From the NCBI RefSeq assembly GCF_001692325.1, contig NZ_LXKN01000046.1, forward strand, positions 186,001-250,000: a stretch of DNA of 64,000 nucleotides. The letters run 5' to 3'. The stretch's first letter is position 1. The number at the start of each line of letters is the position of its first letter. Under the pieces are notes generated by a model. The model searched no databases. It had not been told where the DNA came from and worked only from the letters and a program-made list of their open reading frames with translations. Shown here piece after piece: positions 43,395-51,415 of the stretch. The stretch is from Rhizobium sp. AC27/96. Lineage in GTDB: Bacteria; Pseudomonadota; Alphaproteobacteria; Rhizobiales; Rhizobiaceae. A program made the position numbers and the translations under genes.

Positions 43395-44384
43395 TCAGGC
43401 CGCGTTTACCTCGGCCACTTCGAAGCGGTAGGTGGTCGAACAGAATTCGCAGGTGACCGCGATTTCACCGTTCTCCTGGCTGGCCTCGATCTCCTCGGCC
43501 GAAAAACCCTGCAACACGCCCTTCAGCTTGTCACGCGAGCAGGAACAGCGGTCGAAAACCGCCTTCGGCTCATAGACACGCACACCGCGCTCATGGAATA
43601 GGCGGAACAGCAGGCGTTCGGTGCCGACAAGCGGATCCGTCAACTCATCGGCGTCGATGGTCTCCACGAGGCTGCGTGCTTCGGCCCAGGCATCGTCCTC
43701 GACGTGATTGCCGATAAGCTCATCGCCGTCGCCGCCGTGCAGATCCGGCAGGCGCATGCGCTCCGGTGCCTCGGGCAGGAACTGCGCGATCAGACCGCCC
43801 GCCCGCCAGCGATGACGTGGCTTGCCATTCTCATCGCGGTCGAAGAGCTCTGCGGCACCAAGGCGCACACGTGTCGGGATTTGCTCCGACTGGCGGAAAT
43901 AGGTGCCGGCGATATCCTCGAGCGAAGCTCCGTCAAGCGCAACGATGCCTTGATAGGGTTGGCTGTAGCGGCCCTGATCGATCGTGAAGGCAAGAACGCC
44001 CTTGCCGAGCAGCTGCTCGGGCTCGGTGCGGCCTTCGGCAACAGCCTTTGCCAGCGCCTCTTCGTTGAAGCGAGCATAGGCGCGGACATTTTCAGGCGTC
44101 GAAAAATCGGCGACCAGGAGGTCGACCGGGCCGTCGCCCTTGGTCTGTACGGTGAACTTGCCTTCGAACTTCAGCGATGTGCCGAGCAAGACCGTGAGAA
44201 CGATAGCCTCGGCCAAAAGGCGGGCCACCGGCGTCGGATAATCATGCCGGGCAAGGATTGCATCCAGCAAAGGACCAAGCTGCACGGCACGGCCGCGCAC
44301 ATCGAGACCTTCGACCTGGAAGGGCACAACGTGATCGTCACCGGCAAAATCGAACTGACCCAGCGAGGCTGCATTTTCGGCCAT
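43395..44384 (-). CDS. hslO: Hsp33 redox-regulated chaperone
   Basis: A holdase chaperone activated by oxidation and heat. The 329-residue protein has the C-terminal zinc site intact: C-x-C in FDRCSCSRD and C-x2-C in VTCEFCSTTY, about 30 residues apart. The N-terminal domain has the HDYPTPVARLLAEAIVLTVLLG helix region. GGAG precedes the ATG. It lies 32 bases after (downstream of) argF on the same strand with the argF-argD pair further upstream, so it may be the last gene of an argD-argF-hslO unit. Confidence 0.94.
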   Translation of the reverse strand: MAENAASLGQFDFAGDDHVVPFQVEGLDVRGRAVQLGPLLDAILARHDYPTPVARLLAEAIVLTVLLGTSLKFEGKFTVQTKGDGPVDLLVADFSTPENVRAYARFNEEALAKAVAEGRTEPEQLLGKGVLAFTIDQGRYSQPYQGIVALDGASLEDIAGTYFRQSEQIPTRVRLGAAELFDRDENGKPRHRWRAGGLIAQFLPEAPERMRLPDLHGGDGDELIGNHVEDDAWAEARSLVETIDADELTDPLVGTERLLFRLFHERGVRVYEPKAVFDRCSCSRDKLKGVLQGFSAEEIEASQENGEIAVTCEFCSTTYRFEVAEVNAA

Positions 44385-44431
44385 TGCTTTACTCCTACTG
44401 CGCCCGCGCTCTCAAGCGCGGCTTCCTATCC

Positions 44432-45349
44432 TCAGATTGCGCCCAGGCACCAAGCAAGAATCGACTTTTGCGCATGAAGGCGGTTTTCCGCCTCATCGAA
44501 AACAACGGATTGCGGGCCATCGATCACCTCGTCCGTCACTTCCTCCCCACGGTGAGCGGGCAGGCAATGCATGAACAACGCGTCTTTGCCGGCCTGTGCC
44601 ATCAAAGCCTTGTTGACCTGATAGGGCTGGAAGACGTTGTGACCGCGTGCCCGGTGTTCCTGATTCATGGAAACCCAGGTATCGGTTACCACGCAATCGA
44701 CGCCGGCGACCGCACGGTCTGCATCATGCGAGAGCATGATTTCGGCGCCCTCGTTGCGGGCCCAGTTCAGATAGTGATCCTTCGGCTCGGAACCAAGGGG
44801 TACCGCCATGTTCATGCGATAGCCGAAGCGCGCGGCACCTTCGATCAGCGAATGCAGCACGTTGTTGCCGTCGCCGGTCCAGGCAACGGTCTTGCCCTTG
44901 ATCGGTCCGCGATGCTCCTCGAAGGTCATGATATCGGCCATGATCTGGCAGGGATGCGTATCGTCGGTCAGCGCATTGATGACGGGAACCGTCGCATGCT
45001 CCGCCAGCTCCAGCAGGCGCGAATGATCGGTCGTGCGGATCATGATCGCATCGACATAGCGCGACAATACTTTCGCCGTGTCACCGATCGTCTCGGCGCG
45101 GCCGAGCTGCATTTCCGTGCCGGAGAGGAAGAGTGTTTCTCCGCCGAGCTGGCGCATGCCCACATCGAAGGATACGCGGGTGCGGGTGGAAGGCTTCTCG
45201 AAGATCATCGCCAGCATCTTGCCGGCGAGCGGCTTGTCGGCCGTGCCGGCCTTCAGCGCCTGCTTTCGCACGATCGCATCATCGATGATGTTGCGCAGAT
45301 CGGCGGCTGCTACGGCCGAGAGGTCGAGAAAGTGTTTCGGAGAAGCCAT
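44432..45349 (-). CDS. argF: Ornithine carbamoyltransferase
   Basis: Condenses ornithine and carbamoyl phosphate to citrulline in arginine synthesis. The 305-residue protein has the carbamoyl-phosphate site STRTR at 54-58, the HPCQIMAD region near 130 and the ornithine/catalytic FMHCLPAHRGEEV near 268. AAGGAC precedes the ATG at 45349; a frame 17 codons longer has no ribosome site. It lies downstream of argD on the same strand, separated by a 170-bp gap that holds a repeat element. Confidence 0.96.
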   Translation of the reverse strand: MASPKHFLDLSAVAAADLRNIIDDAIVRKQALKAGTADKPLAGKMLAMIFEKPSTRTRVSFDVGMRQLGGETLFLSGTEMQLGRAETIGDTAKVLSRYVDAIMIRTTDHSRLLELAEHATVPVINALTDDTHPCQIMADIMTFEEHRGPIKGKTVAWTGDGNNVLHSLIEGAARFGYRMNMAVPLGSEPKDHYLNWARNEGAEIMLSHDADRAVAGVDCVVTDTWVSMNQEHRARGHNVFQPYQVNKALMAQAGKDALFMHCLPAHRGEEVTDEVIDGPQSVVFDEAENRLHAQKSILAWCLGAI

Positions 45350-45404
45350 GTCCTTACCTGTACTCCAGAAAAAACAATAATGCCCGCGTGGGGCACGCAT
45401 AACC

Positions 45405-45495
45405 CCTTAGATCGGGACCGATTTAAGGAAAGGCTTATGCGATTCCTAAATCTTACTGCGTCCTTTGCGCGTCGTCTCGACGCGCGGCGCAGTAA
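45405..45495 (+). repeat. Composite palindrome-plus-hairpin repeat, copy 2
   Basis: A palindrome CCTTAGATCG-GGAC-CGATTTAAGG (one mismatch) is followed after 24 bases by the perfect two-part hairpin TTACTGCG-N6-GCGCGTC-gtctc-GACGCGC-gg-CGCAGTAA (45453-45495). It sits between argD and argF, in opposite orientation to those genes. The same element is seen at 33887. Confidence 0.75.
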
Positions 45496-45519
45496 CCGCC
45501 CCAACTACGGGCGCTGAAT

Positions 45520-46719
45520 TCAAGCGGATTTCTTGACGCGAATGGCACGCGCATGCTCTGCGGCGCGCTCGATGCGTGCAAGGCCTTCGCGCGCTTCCTC
45601 GGCGGTGACGATCAGCGGCGGCAACAGACGGATCACGTTGTCGCCGGCCGGCACGCCGAGCAGATGTTCGGCGCGGATCGCCTGCAAGAGGTCCGCCTGC
45701 GGGATGGCCGCCTTGATACCGAGCATGAGGCCTTCGCCGCGAATATCCTCGATGATATCCGGGAAGCGATCTTTGAGCGAGGCGAGACCCTGGCGGAAGA
45801 CCAGCGCGATGTCACGCACATGCTCAAGGAAACCATCGGCCAGCACGATATCGAGCACCGCATTGCCGACTGCCATGGCCAGCGGATTGCCGCCATAGGT
45901 CGATCCATGCGTGCCGGCTTTCATGCCGGAAGCAGCTTCGGCCGTGGCCAGGCATGCGCCGAGCGGGAAGCCGCCGCCGATACCCTTGGCGACCGCCATG
46001 ATATCGGGCTTGATGCCAGCCCATTCATGGGCAAAAAGCTTGCCGGTACGACCGACGCCGGACTGCACCTCGTCGAGAACCAGCAGCAGGCCGTGCTCGT
46101 CGCAGATCTGGCGGAGACCGCGCAGGAATTCATTGGTCGCCGGGCGGATACCACCCTCGCCCTGCACCGGCTCTATCAGGATGGCGCCCGTCGCATCGGT
46201 AATAGCTGCGCGCACGGCGTCGAGATCACCGAACGGTACCTGATCGAAGCCAGGGGCTTTCGGACCGAAGCCTTCGATATATTTTTCCTGGCCGCCGGCC
46301 GCGATCGTCGCGGTGGTACGGCCGTGGAAAGCGCCTTCGAAAGTGATGATATGAAACTTCTCAGGATGGCCCTTGGAGAACTGATAGCGCCGCGCCGTCT
46401 TGATGGCGCATTCCAGCGCTTCGGCACCCGAATTGGTGAAGAACACCTTGTCGGCAAAGGTTGCTTCCGTCAGCCGCTTCGACAGCTTCTCCTGGCCAGG
46501 CACCTCGTAGAGGTTGGACAGATGCCAAACCTTGTCAGCCTGCGCCTTCAGCTCGGCGACAAGATGGGGATGAGCATGACCGAGCGAATTGACCGCCACG
46601 CCGGCTGCAAAATCGAGATAGCGTTCGCCGCTTTCAGTGATCAGCCACACGCCTTCGCCTCGCTCGAACCGCAGCGGAGCTCGCATGTAGGTATCATAAA
46701 GCGGCGCGGTCTCGGCCAT
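45520..46719 (-). CDS. argD: Acetylornithine aminotransferase
   Basis: A PLP enzyme of arginine synthesis, 399 residues, class III aminotransferase. It has FFTNSGAEALECAIKTAR in the PLP phosphate region, LLVLDEVQSGVGRTG with the PLP Asp, and the Schiff-base lysine in MAVAKGIGGGFPLG. The ATG at 46719 lies 10 bases from GAGGAG; the ATG at 46725 is only 2 bases from it. A strong promoter and a structured ~90-base leader precede it. Confidence 0.95.
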   Translation of the reverse strand: MAETAPLYDTYMRAPLRFERGEGVWLITESGERYLDFAAGVAVNSLGHAHPHLVAELKAQADKVWHLSNLYEVPGQEKLSKRLTEATFADKVFFTNSGAEALECAIKTARRYQFSKGHPEKFHIITFEGAFHGRTTATIAAGGQEKYIEGFGPKAPGFDQVPFGDLDAVRAAITDATGAILIEPVQGEGGIRPATNEFLRGLRQICDEHGLLLVLDEVQSGVGRTGKLFAHEWAGIKPDIMAVAKGIGGGFPLGACLATAEAASGMKAGTHGSTYGGNPLAMAVGNAVLDIVLADGFLEHVRDIALVFRQGLASLKDRFPDIIEDIRGEGLMLGIKAAIPQADLLQAIRAEHLLGVPAGDNVIRLLPPLIVTAEEAREGLARIERAAEHARAIRVKKSA

Positions 46720-46725
46720 GGCCAT

Positions 46726-46811
46726 ATCTCCTCGATCACAACTTTAAGGACCAATCGCTTCGTTTTTACGAAAGGGGTCCGAAAAAATCAAAAATGCCGC
46801 CTTGCGGCGGC
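46726..46811 (-). promoter_or_regulatory. Structured 5' leader of argD
   Basis: The predicted transcript begins with the hairpin GCCGCC-GCAA-GGCGGC (46796-46811) followed by ATTTTTGATTTTTT. A second nested hairpin, GGACC...TTCGT-aaaa-ACGAA...GGTCC (~46745-46780), lies just ahead of the ribosome site. The first hairpin looks like a terminator but sits at the very start of the RNA, so it may instead protect the 5' end. No known riboswitch class is recognised. Confidence 0.45.
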
Positions 46812-46817
46812 CCGGTT

Positions 46818-46846
46818 ACTATTGTTGTTTTGCACCGCGATGTCAA
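46818..46846 (-). promoter_or_regulatory. argD promoter
   Basis: On the minus strand TTGACA (46846-46841), a 17-base spacer and AATAGT (46823-46818). The predicted start near 46811 coincides with the base of the first leader hairpin. Confidence 0.65.
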
Positions 46847-46963
46847 CAAAACTGGCGCTTTAGCAGGTGCGAGAAAGTCCTTGCGCGCAAAAGGGATACG
46901 TTCGGCGCCGCATATTGCAGAAATGCCACGCCCGGACAGCAAGTTGGGGAAAACCTCGAAATC

Positions 46964-47113
46964 GATTCCTCAAGATTCCCGCGACTCTTGTCACGGAGTC
47001 TGCCTCACACTAGGTTAAAAACCAATTGCTAGACTGCATGCGGCGGAACTAGTCACCACAATTTTAGAGCGTTTCGTGCCTCGATCCCCATGCGAGGCAA
47101 TGGTGAGGGATTC
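46964..47113. promoter_or_regulatory. Cluster of GANTC (CcrM) sites upstream of gcrA
   Basis: Five GANTC sites precede gcrA: GATTC 46964, GATTC 46974, GACTC 46983, GAGTC 46996 and GATTC 47109. Four fall within 37 bases, where about one per 256 bases would be expected by chance. CcrM methylates this sequence, and GcrA acts at methylated GANTC promoters, so the cluster suggests methylation-dependent autoregulation. Confidence 0.6.
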
Positions 47114-47145
47114 TGCCATCGGAAACGCGACAGCGGAGACAGGGC

Positions 47146-47679
47146 ATGAATTGGACAGACGAACGCGTCGAGAAGCTGAAAAAGCTATGGTCCGAAGGGT
47201 TGAGCGCCAGCCAGATCGCGGCACAGCTCGGCGGCGTCAGCCGTAACGCCGTTATCGGCAAGGTGCATCGCTTGAACCTTCCGGGCCGAGCGAAGGCCGG
47301 CGGCACGACGGCGGCAGCTCGTACGCCGAAGCGCAGCGCCACGGCACCGCGGGCTTCGAACTATCAGGCTCGCGTCGCAACCCGCACGGTTACCCGTCAG
47401 CAGGGTGCAACCATGTTGAAGGAAGAGGTCGAGATCGATACGGTCAACGAGATCCAGTATCGCCCGGCTGCCAATGTAGTCGTTCCGATCTCCCGGCGCC
47501 TCGGCCTGACGGAGCTGACGGAGCGCACCTGCAAGTGGCCGGTCGGCGATCCCCTGAAGGACGATTTCCACTTCTGCGGCAACGAGAGCCCGGATTCATC
47601 GCCCTACTGCACCTACCATCAGCGCCTGGCCTACCAGCCGGTGCATGAACGGCGCAGGCCGGCTCAGCCGCGCGGCTGA
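47146..47679 (+). CDS. gcrA: Cell-cycle regulator GcrA
   Basis: A sigma-70-associated cell-cycle transcription factor of alphaproteobacteria. The 177-residue protein has the N-terminal HTH MNWTDERVEKLKKLW, SASQIAAQLGG, RNAVIGKVHRL (residues 1-~47). A basic linker follows, then the conserved C-terminal region with TCKWPVGDP, FHFCG and SPYCTYH. GGAGACAGGG precedes the ATG. It is divergent from argD and terminates toward phoB. Confidence 0.95.
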   Translation: MNWTDERVEKLKKLWSEGLSASQIAAQLGGVSRNAVIGKVHRLNLPGRAKAGGTTAAARTPKRSATAPRASNYQARVATRTVTRQQGATMLKEEVEIDTVNEIQYRPAANVVVPISRRLGLTELTERTCKWPVGDPLKDDFHFCGNESPDSSPYCTYHQRLAYQPVHERRRPAQPRG

Positions 47680-47702
47680 GATACCTCATCACTGAGATAA
47701 AG

Positions 47703-47727
47703 AAACGGGCCCTTTGGGGCCCGTTTT
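47703..47727. terminator. Bidirectional terminator between gcrA and phoB
   Basis: AAACGGGCCC-TTTG-GGGCCCGTTTT is a 10-bp stem with A/T flanks on both sides, between the convergent gcrA and phoB genes. Confidence 0.85.
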
Positions 47728-47770
47728 CTGTTTCCGCCGCTATGTTGAGTGCCTGATCGGGTATTCCCGC

Positions 47771-48454
47771 TCAGGCCTCCATGGAGTAGCCCGCGCCGCG
47801 AACGGTGCGGATGACATCCTGCATATTGGAGAAGTTAAGCGCCTTGCGCAGGCGGCCGACATGCACGTCGACCGTGCGTTCGTCGACATAGATATCATGC
47901 CCCCAAACGCCGTCGAGCAGTTGCGAACGCGAGAAGACGCGGCCCGGCGAGGACATCAGGAATTCCAGCAGGCGGAATTCTGTCGGTCCAAGCCGCACTT
48001 CGCGGCTCTTGCGGTGAACGCGATGGGTTTCGCGGTCCAGCTCGATATCGCCGCAACGCAACACCGTGGAGAGAACCTCCGGACGGGCGCGCCGCAGCAT
48101 CGCCTTGACGCGAGCCATCAGCTCGGGCGTCGAGAACGGCTTGACGACGTAATCGTCCGCGCCGGTGGAAAGACCGCGCACGCGCTCGCTTTCCTCGCCG
48201 CGGGCCGTCAGCATGATGATCGGCAGGCGCTCCGTCTCCGGCCGCATACGCAGCCGGCGGCAGAGCTCGATGCCGGATACACCGGGGAGCATCCAGTCGA
48301 GGATCAGAAGATCGGGGATGCGCTCCTGGAGACGCAACTCGGCTTCATCGCCTCTGAGGATCGTGTCGACCTCGAAGCCTTCGGCCTCGAGATTGTAGCG
48401 CAGCAGAACGCTGAGCGCTTCCTCGTCTTCTACAACAGCAACTCTCGGAACCAT
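47771..48454 (-). CDS. phoB: Phosphate-regulon response regulator PhoB
   Basis: An OmpR-type response regulator of 227 residues. The receiver domain has the acidic pair at 10-12 and phospho-acceptor Asp53 (LLILDWMLPG). The C-terminal winged helix contains RTVDVHVGRLRKAL. It binds Pho boxes when phosphorylated by PhoR. It is the last gene of phoR-pstSCAB-phoU-phoB, with phoU 31 bases upstream. AAGGAG lies 13 bases from the ATG. Confidence 0.96.
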   Translation of the reverse strand: MVPRVAVVEDEEALSVLLRYNLEAEGFEVDTILRGDEAELRLQERIPDLLILDWMLPGVSGIELCRRLRMRPETERLPIIMLTARGEESERVRGLSTGADDYVVKPFSTPELMARVKAMLRRARPEVLSTVLRCGDIELDRETHRVHRKSREVRLGPTEFRLLEFLMSSPGRVFSRSQLLDGVWGHDIYVDERTVDVHVGRLRKALNFSNMQDVIRTVRGAGYSMEA

Positions 48455-48485
48455 GCGCCTATGGTCTCCTTTCTTCGCTTTCGGA

Positions 48486-49199
48486 TTATTCCGTCACTGC
48501 GCCGACGGTATTGGCGGTATCGTCCTTCGGGCGCTCGCCTTCGGGCTGAGCACCCGTCGCCATGTAATAGATCGTCTCGGCGATGTTGGTGGCATGGTCG
48601 CCGATGCGCTCGATGTTCTTGGCGCAGAAGAGAAGATGCGTGCAGGTGGTGATGTTGCGCGGATCTTCCATCATGTAGGTCAGCATCTCGCGGAAGAGCG
48701 AGGTGTACATCGCGTCGATTTCCTCGTCGCGTTCGCGGATCGACACGGCCTTGTCCGGCGAGCGGGTGGCGTAGACGTCCAGGACTTCCTTGAGCTGGCT
48801 CAGCGCCAGTTCGGAAAGATGCTCGATGCCGCGAGCGAGACGACGCGGAACGCCGGTGCCCTGCACGGCGATGACGCGCTTGGCGGTGTTCTTGCCCAGA
48901 TCGCCGACGCGCTCCAGATCGGAAGCGATACGGATCGAACCCATGATCTCGCGAAGGTCGGCAGCCATCGGCTGGCGACGGGCGATGGTGACGATGGCCT
49001 TGTCGCCGACTTCACGCTCGGCATGATCGAGGATGACGTCGTCAGAGATGACCTTCTGCGCAAGAGCAGTGTCGCTCTGGACCAGCGCCCGCACGCTGTC
49101 GCTGACCATTTGCTCGGCCAGGCCGCCCATTTCCGCAATGCGGCGCGTCAGGAACTTCAGGTCTTCGTCATAGGCAGAGAGAATGTGAGTGGAGACCAT
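48486..49199 (-). CDS. phoU: Phosphate signalling protein PhoU
   Basis: A 237-residue helical protein with two PhoU three-helix repeats and their metal-binding E/D motifs (DHAEREVGDKAI near 55 and RDEEIDAMYTSLF near 155). It links the Pst transporter to PhoR and keeps the regulon off when phosphate is plentiful. GAGGATAG precedes the ATG. It lies between pstB and phoB in the same operon. Confidence 0.96.
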   Translation of the reverse strand: MVSTHILSAYDEDLKFLTRRIAEMGGLAEQMVSDSVRALVQSDTALAQKVISDDVILDHAEREVGDKAIVTIARRQPMAADLREIMGSIRIASDLERVGDLGKNTAKRVIAVQGTGVPRRLARGIEHLSELALSQLKEVLDVYATRSPDKAVSIRERDEEIDAMYTSLFREMLTYMMEDPRNITTCTHLLFCAKNIERIGDHATNIAETIYYMATGAQPEGERPKDDTANTVGAVTE

Positions 49200-49250
49200 T
49201 TTTCTATCCTCAAGGTGAACTGTGTGAAAGGAGCCGCGCGCACGGCATCA

Positions 49251-50066
49251 TCAACCAAAACGGCCCATGATGTAATCCTGCGTGCGGAAATCGTCGGGGT
49301 TGGTGAACATCTTATCGGTATCGTTCTCCTCGACCAGGTGGCCGAGATGAAACATGGCTGTACGTTGCGACACGCGGGCTGCCTGCTGCATGGAATGCGT
49401 GACGATGACGATGGTGAAGTTTTCGCGCAGCTCGTGGATCAGATCCTCGACCTTGGCGGTGGCAATGGGATCGAGCGCCGAACAGGGCTCGTCCATCAGG
49501 ATGACCTCCGGACTGACCGCGACGGCACGCGCGATGCACAGGCGCTGCTGCTGACCGCCCGAAAGGCTCGTGCCGGCATCATGCAGCCGATCCTTCACCT
49601 CACCCCAAAGACCGGCCTTCTGCAGGCTGGTTTCGACAATGTGCTCGAGATCGGCTTTCGAGCGATGCAGGCCGTGAATGCGGGGGCCATAGGCAACGTT
49701 CTCGTAGATCGACTTCGGGAACGGGTTGGGCTTCTGGAAGACCATGCCGACGCGGGCGCGCAGTTCCACGACATCGATGTTGCTGTCGTAGACATCCTGA
49801 TCGTCGAGGGTGATCTTGCCGGTGACGCGGCAGGTCTCGATCGTATCGTTCATGCGATTGAGGCAACGCAGAAATGTCGACTTGCCGCAGCCCGATGGGC
49901 CGATCAATGCCGTAACGGTATTGGCACGGATATTCAGGTTGACATCGAAGAGCGCACGCTTGTCGCCGTAGAAGACGGACACGTCCTGGCCGATCATCTT
50001 GAAGGGGATCGTCATCATCTTCTTGGCCAATGCTCTTTCACTTGCGGCTTCCGTCATCATGTTCAT
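49251..50066 (-). CDS. pstB: Phosphate ABC transporter ATP-binding protein PstB
   Basis: A 271-residue ABC ATPase with Walker A GPSGCGKST, signature LSGGQQQRLCIARA and Walker B VILMDEPCSALDP, and the PstB-typical CRVTGKITLDDQDVY region. The start at 50066 has GGGAGGG upstream; the frame is open 48 codons further back, into pstA, without homology. The upstream pstA stop is 14 bases away. Confidence 0.97.
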   Translation of the reverse strand: MNMMTEAASERALAKKMMTIPFKMIGQDVSVFYGDKRALFDVNLNIRANTVTALIGPSGCGKSTFLRCLNRMNDTIETCRVTGKITLDDQDVYDSNIDVVELRARVGMVFQKPNPFPKSIYENVAYGPRIHGLHRSKADLEHIVETSLQKAGLWGEVKDRLHDAGTSLSGGQQQRLCIARAVAVSPEVILMDEPCSALDPIATAKVEDLIHELRENFTIVIVTHSMQQAARVSQRTAMFHLGHLVEENDTDKMFTNPDDFRTQDYIMGRFG

Positions 50067-50080
50067 TCGATCGCCCTCCC

Positions 50081-51415
50081 CTACCAGCGCCGTTCGAAGC
50101 GGCGGCGCAGCAGGATCGCGCCGATATTCATCGCAACGAGGAAGAAGAGCAGGACGATGATCGCGCCGGAGGTTCGCTCGACGAACGCCCGTTCGGCTTC
50201 GCTCGCCCACATGTAGATCTGCACCGGCAGTGCGGTCGAAGGATCGAGCGGCGATGCCGGGTAGTTGGCGACGAAGGCGACCATGCCGATCAGGAGCAGC
50301 GGCGCCGTCTCGCCGAGCGCATGCGCCAGCCCGAGGATGGTGCCCGTCAATATGCCGGGCATGGCGAGCGGCAGGACATGATGGAAGACCATCTGCATGC
50401 GCGAGGCGCCGAGGCCAAGCGCCGCGCTGCGGATCGACGGCGGCACCGCCCGCAGGGCCGAACGCGTGGCGATGATGATCATCGGCAGCGTCATCAGGCT
50501 CAGTACCAGGCCGCCGACCAGCGAGGCCGAGCGCGGCAGGCCCATCATGTTGATGAAGACCGAAAGCCCGAGCAGCCCGTAGACGATCGAGGGCACGGCC
50601 GCCAGATTGTTGATGTTGACCTCGATCAGATCCGTCAGCCGGTTCCTCGGCGCGAACTCCTCCAGATAGATCGACGCGGCGACGCCAACGGGAAGTGCCA
50701 GAACCAGCACCGTCAACATCAGATAGAGCGAGCCGATCAGTGCGACGCCGAGACCGGCAGCCTCGGGGCGGCTTGAATTGCCCGACACAAACAGACCGCT
50801 GTTGAAGGCTTCGTGCAGAGCGCCGCTCGCCGTCAGCTGCTTCATCCAGCCGAGCTGGCGGTCGGACACCTTGCGATCCTTCTCATCAACCGTGAGGTCG
50901 ATCTGCCCCTTATTGGCGGAATCGATGTTGGCGCTCGCAAGGACAGTGAGGTTTTGCGTCGTCCCCACGATCGACGGATTGGCGGTCACCTTGTCGCGCA
51001 GCACGATCCTGGCGCCATCCGACACCATGGCGGTTGCCTCGCGCACGAGCGCCCGGTTGGAGGGATCGATATCAAGCGCCTTCACCAGGGCATCGCGGAT
51101 CAGGACCGGATAGTTGGCGACCATCAGCACCTTCGGATCGCTGGCGCGCTTGCCCGTGGGGTCGATGATCTTCTCGGTGAACTCGATCGGGAGCGTGATC
51201 GATGTCTGCACGAAGGCCGTATAGCCGTTGCGCACCACCGTCGATACAAGAGTGAGAAGGAAGACCAGCCCGAAGACGACGGCGGCGATGCCATAGGCGC
51301 GAAAACGGCGTTCGGCGGCATAACGGCGCTTGATGCCGATATCGCGCCGCGCCGGCGCACCAGGCGTGAGCCCGCGCGGAATATTGTGTGACGGGGAGGA
51401 AACGACGCCGCTCAT
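50081..51415 (-). CDS. pstA: Phosphate ABC transporter permease PstA
   Basis: A 444-residue inner-membrane permease. After the first membrane segment (~40-62) there is a long periplasmic insert (~65-230), then the permease core with five segments and the EAA-type loop SIRSAALGLGASRMQMVFHHVLP. The long insert is typical of alphaproteobacterial PstA. The ATG at 51415 overlaps the pstC stop by four bases. GGAG lies upstream. Confidence 0.94.
   Translation of the reverse strand: MSGVVSSPSHNIPRGLTPGAPARRDIGIKRRYAAERRFRAYGIAAVVFGLVFLLTLVSTVVRNGYTAFVQTSITLPIEFTEKIIDPTGKRASDPKVLMVANYPVLIRDALVKALDIDPSNRALVREATAMVSDGARIVLRDKVTANPSIVGTTQNLTVLASANIDSANKGQIDLTVDEKDRKVSDRQLGWMKQLTASGALHEAFNSGLFVSGNSSRPEAAGLGVALIGSLYLMLTVLVLALPVGVAASIYLEEFAPRNRLTDLIEVNINNLAAVPSIVYGLLGLSVFINMMGLPRSASLVGGLVLSLMTLPMIIIATRSALRAVPPSIRSAALGLGASRMQMVFHHVLPLAMPGILTGTILGLAHALGETAPLLLIGMVAFVANYPASPLDPSTALPVQIYMWASEAERAFVERTSGAIIVLLFFLVAMNIGAILLRRRFERRW

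Noticed and set aside
45437..45517. A 26-codon open frame (MRFLNLTASFARR...) with a good AAGGA ribosome-like site between argF and argD
   Set aside because: It lies inside the composite palindrome-hairpin repeat, and the AAGGA is part of the palindrome. The equivalent place in the other copy reads ATG CAG TAA, so the frame is not conserved.
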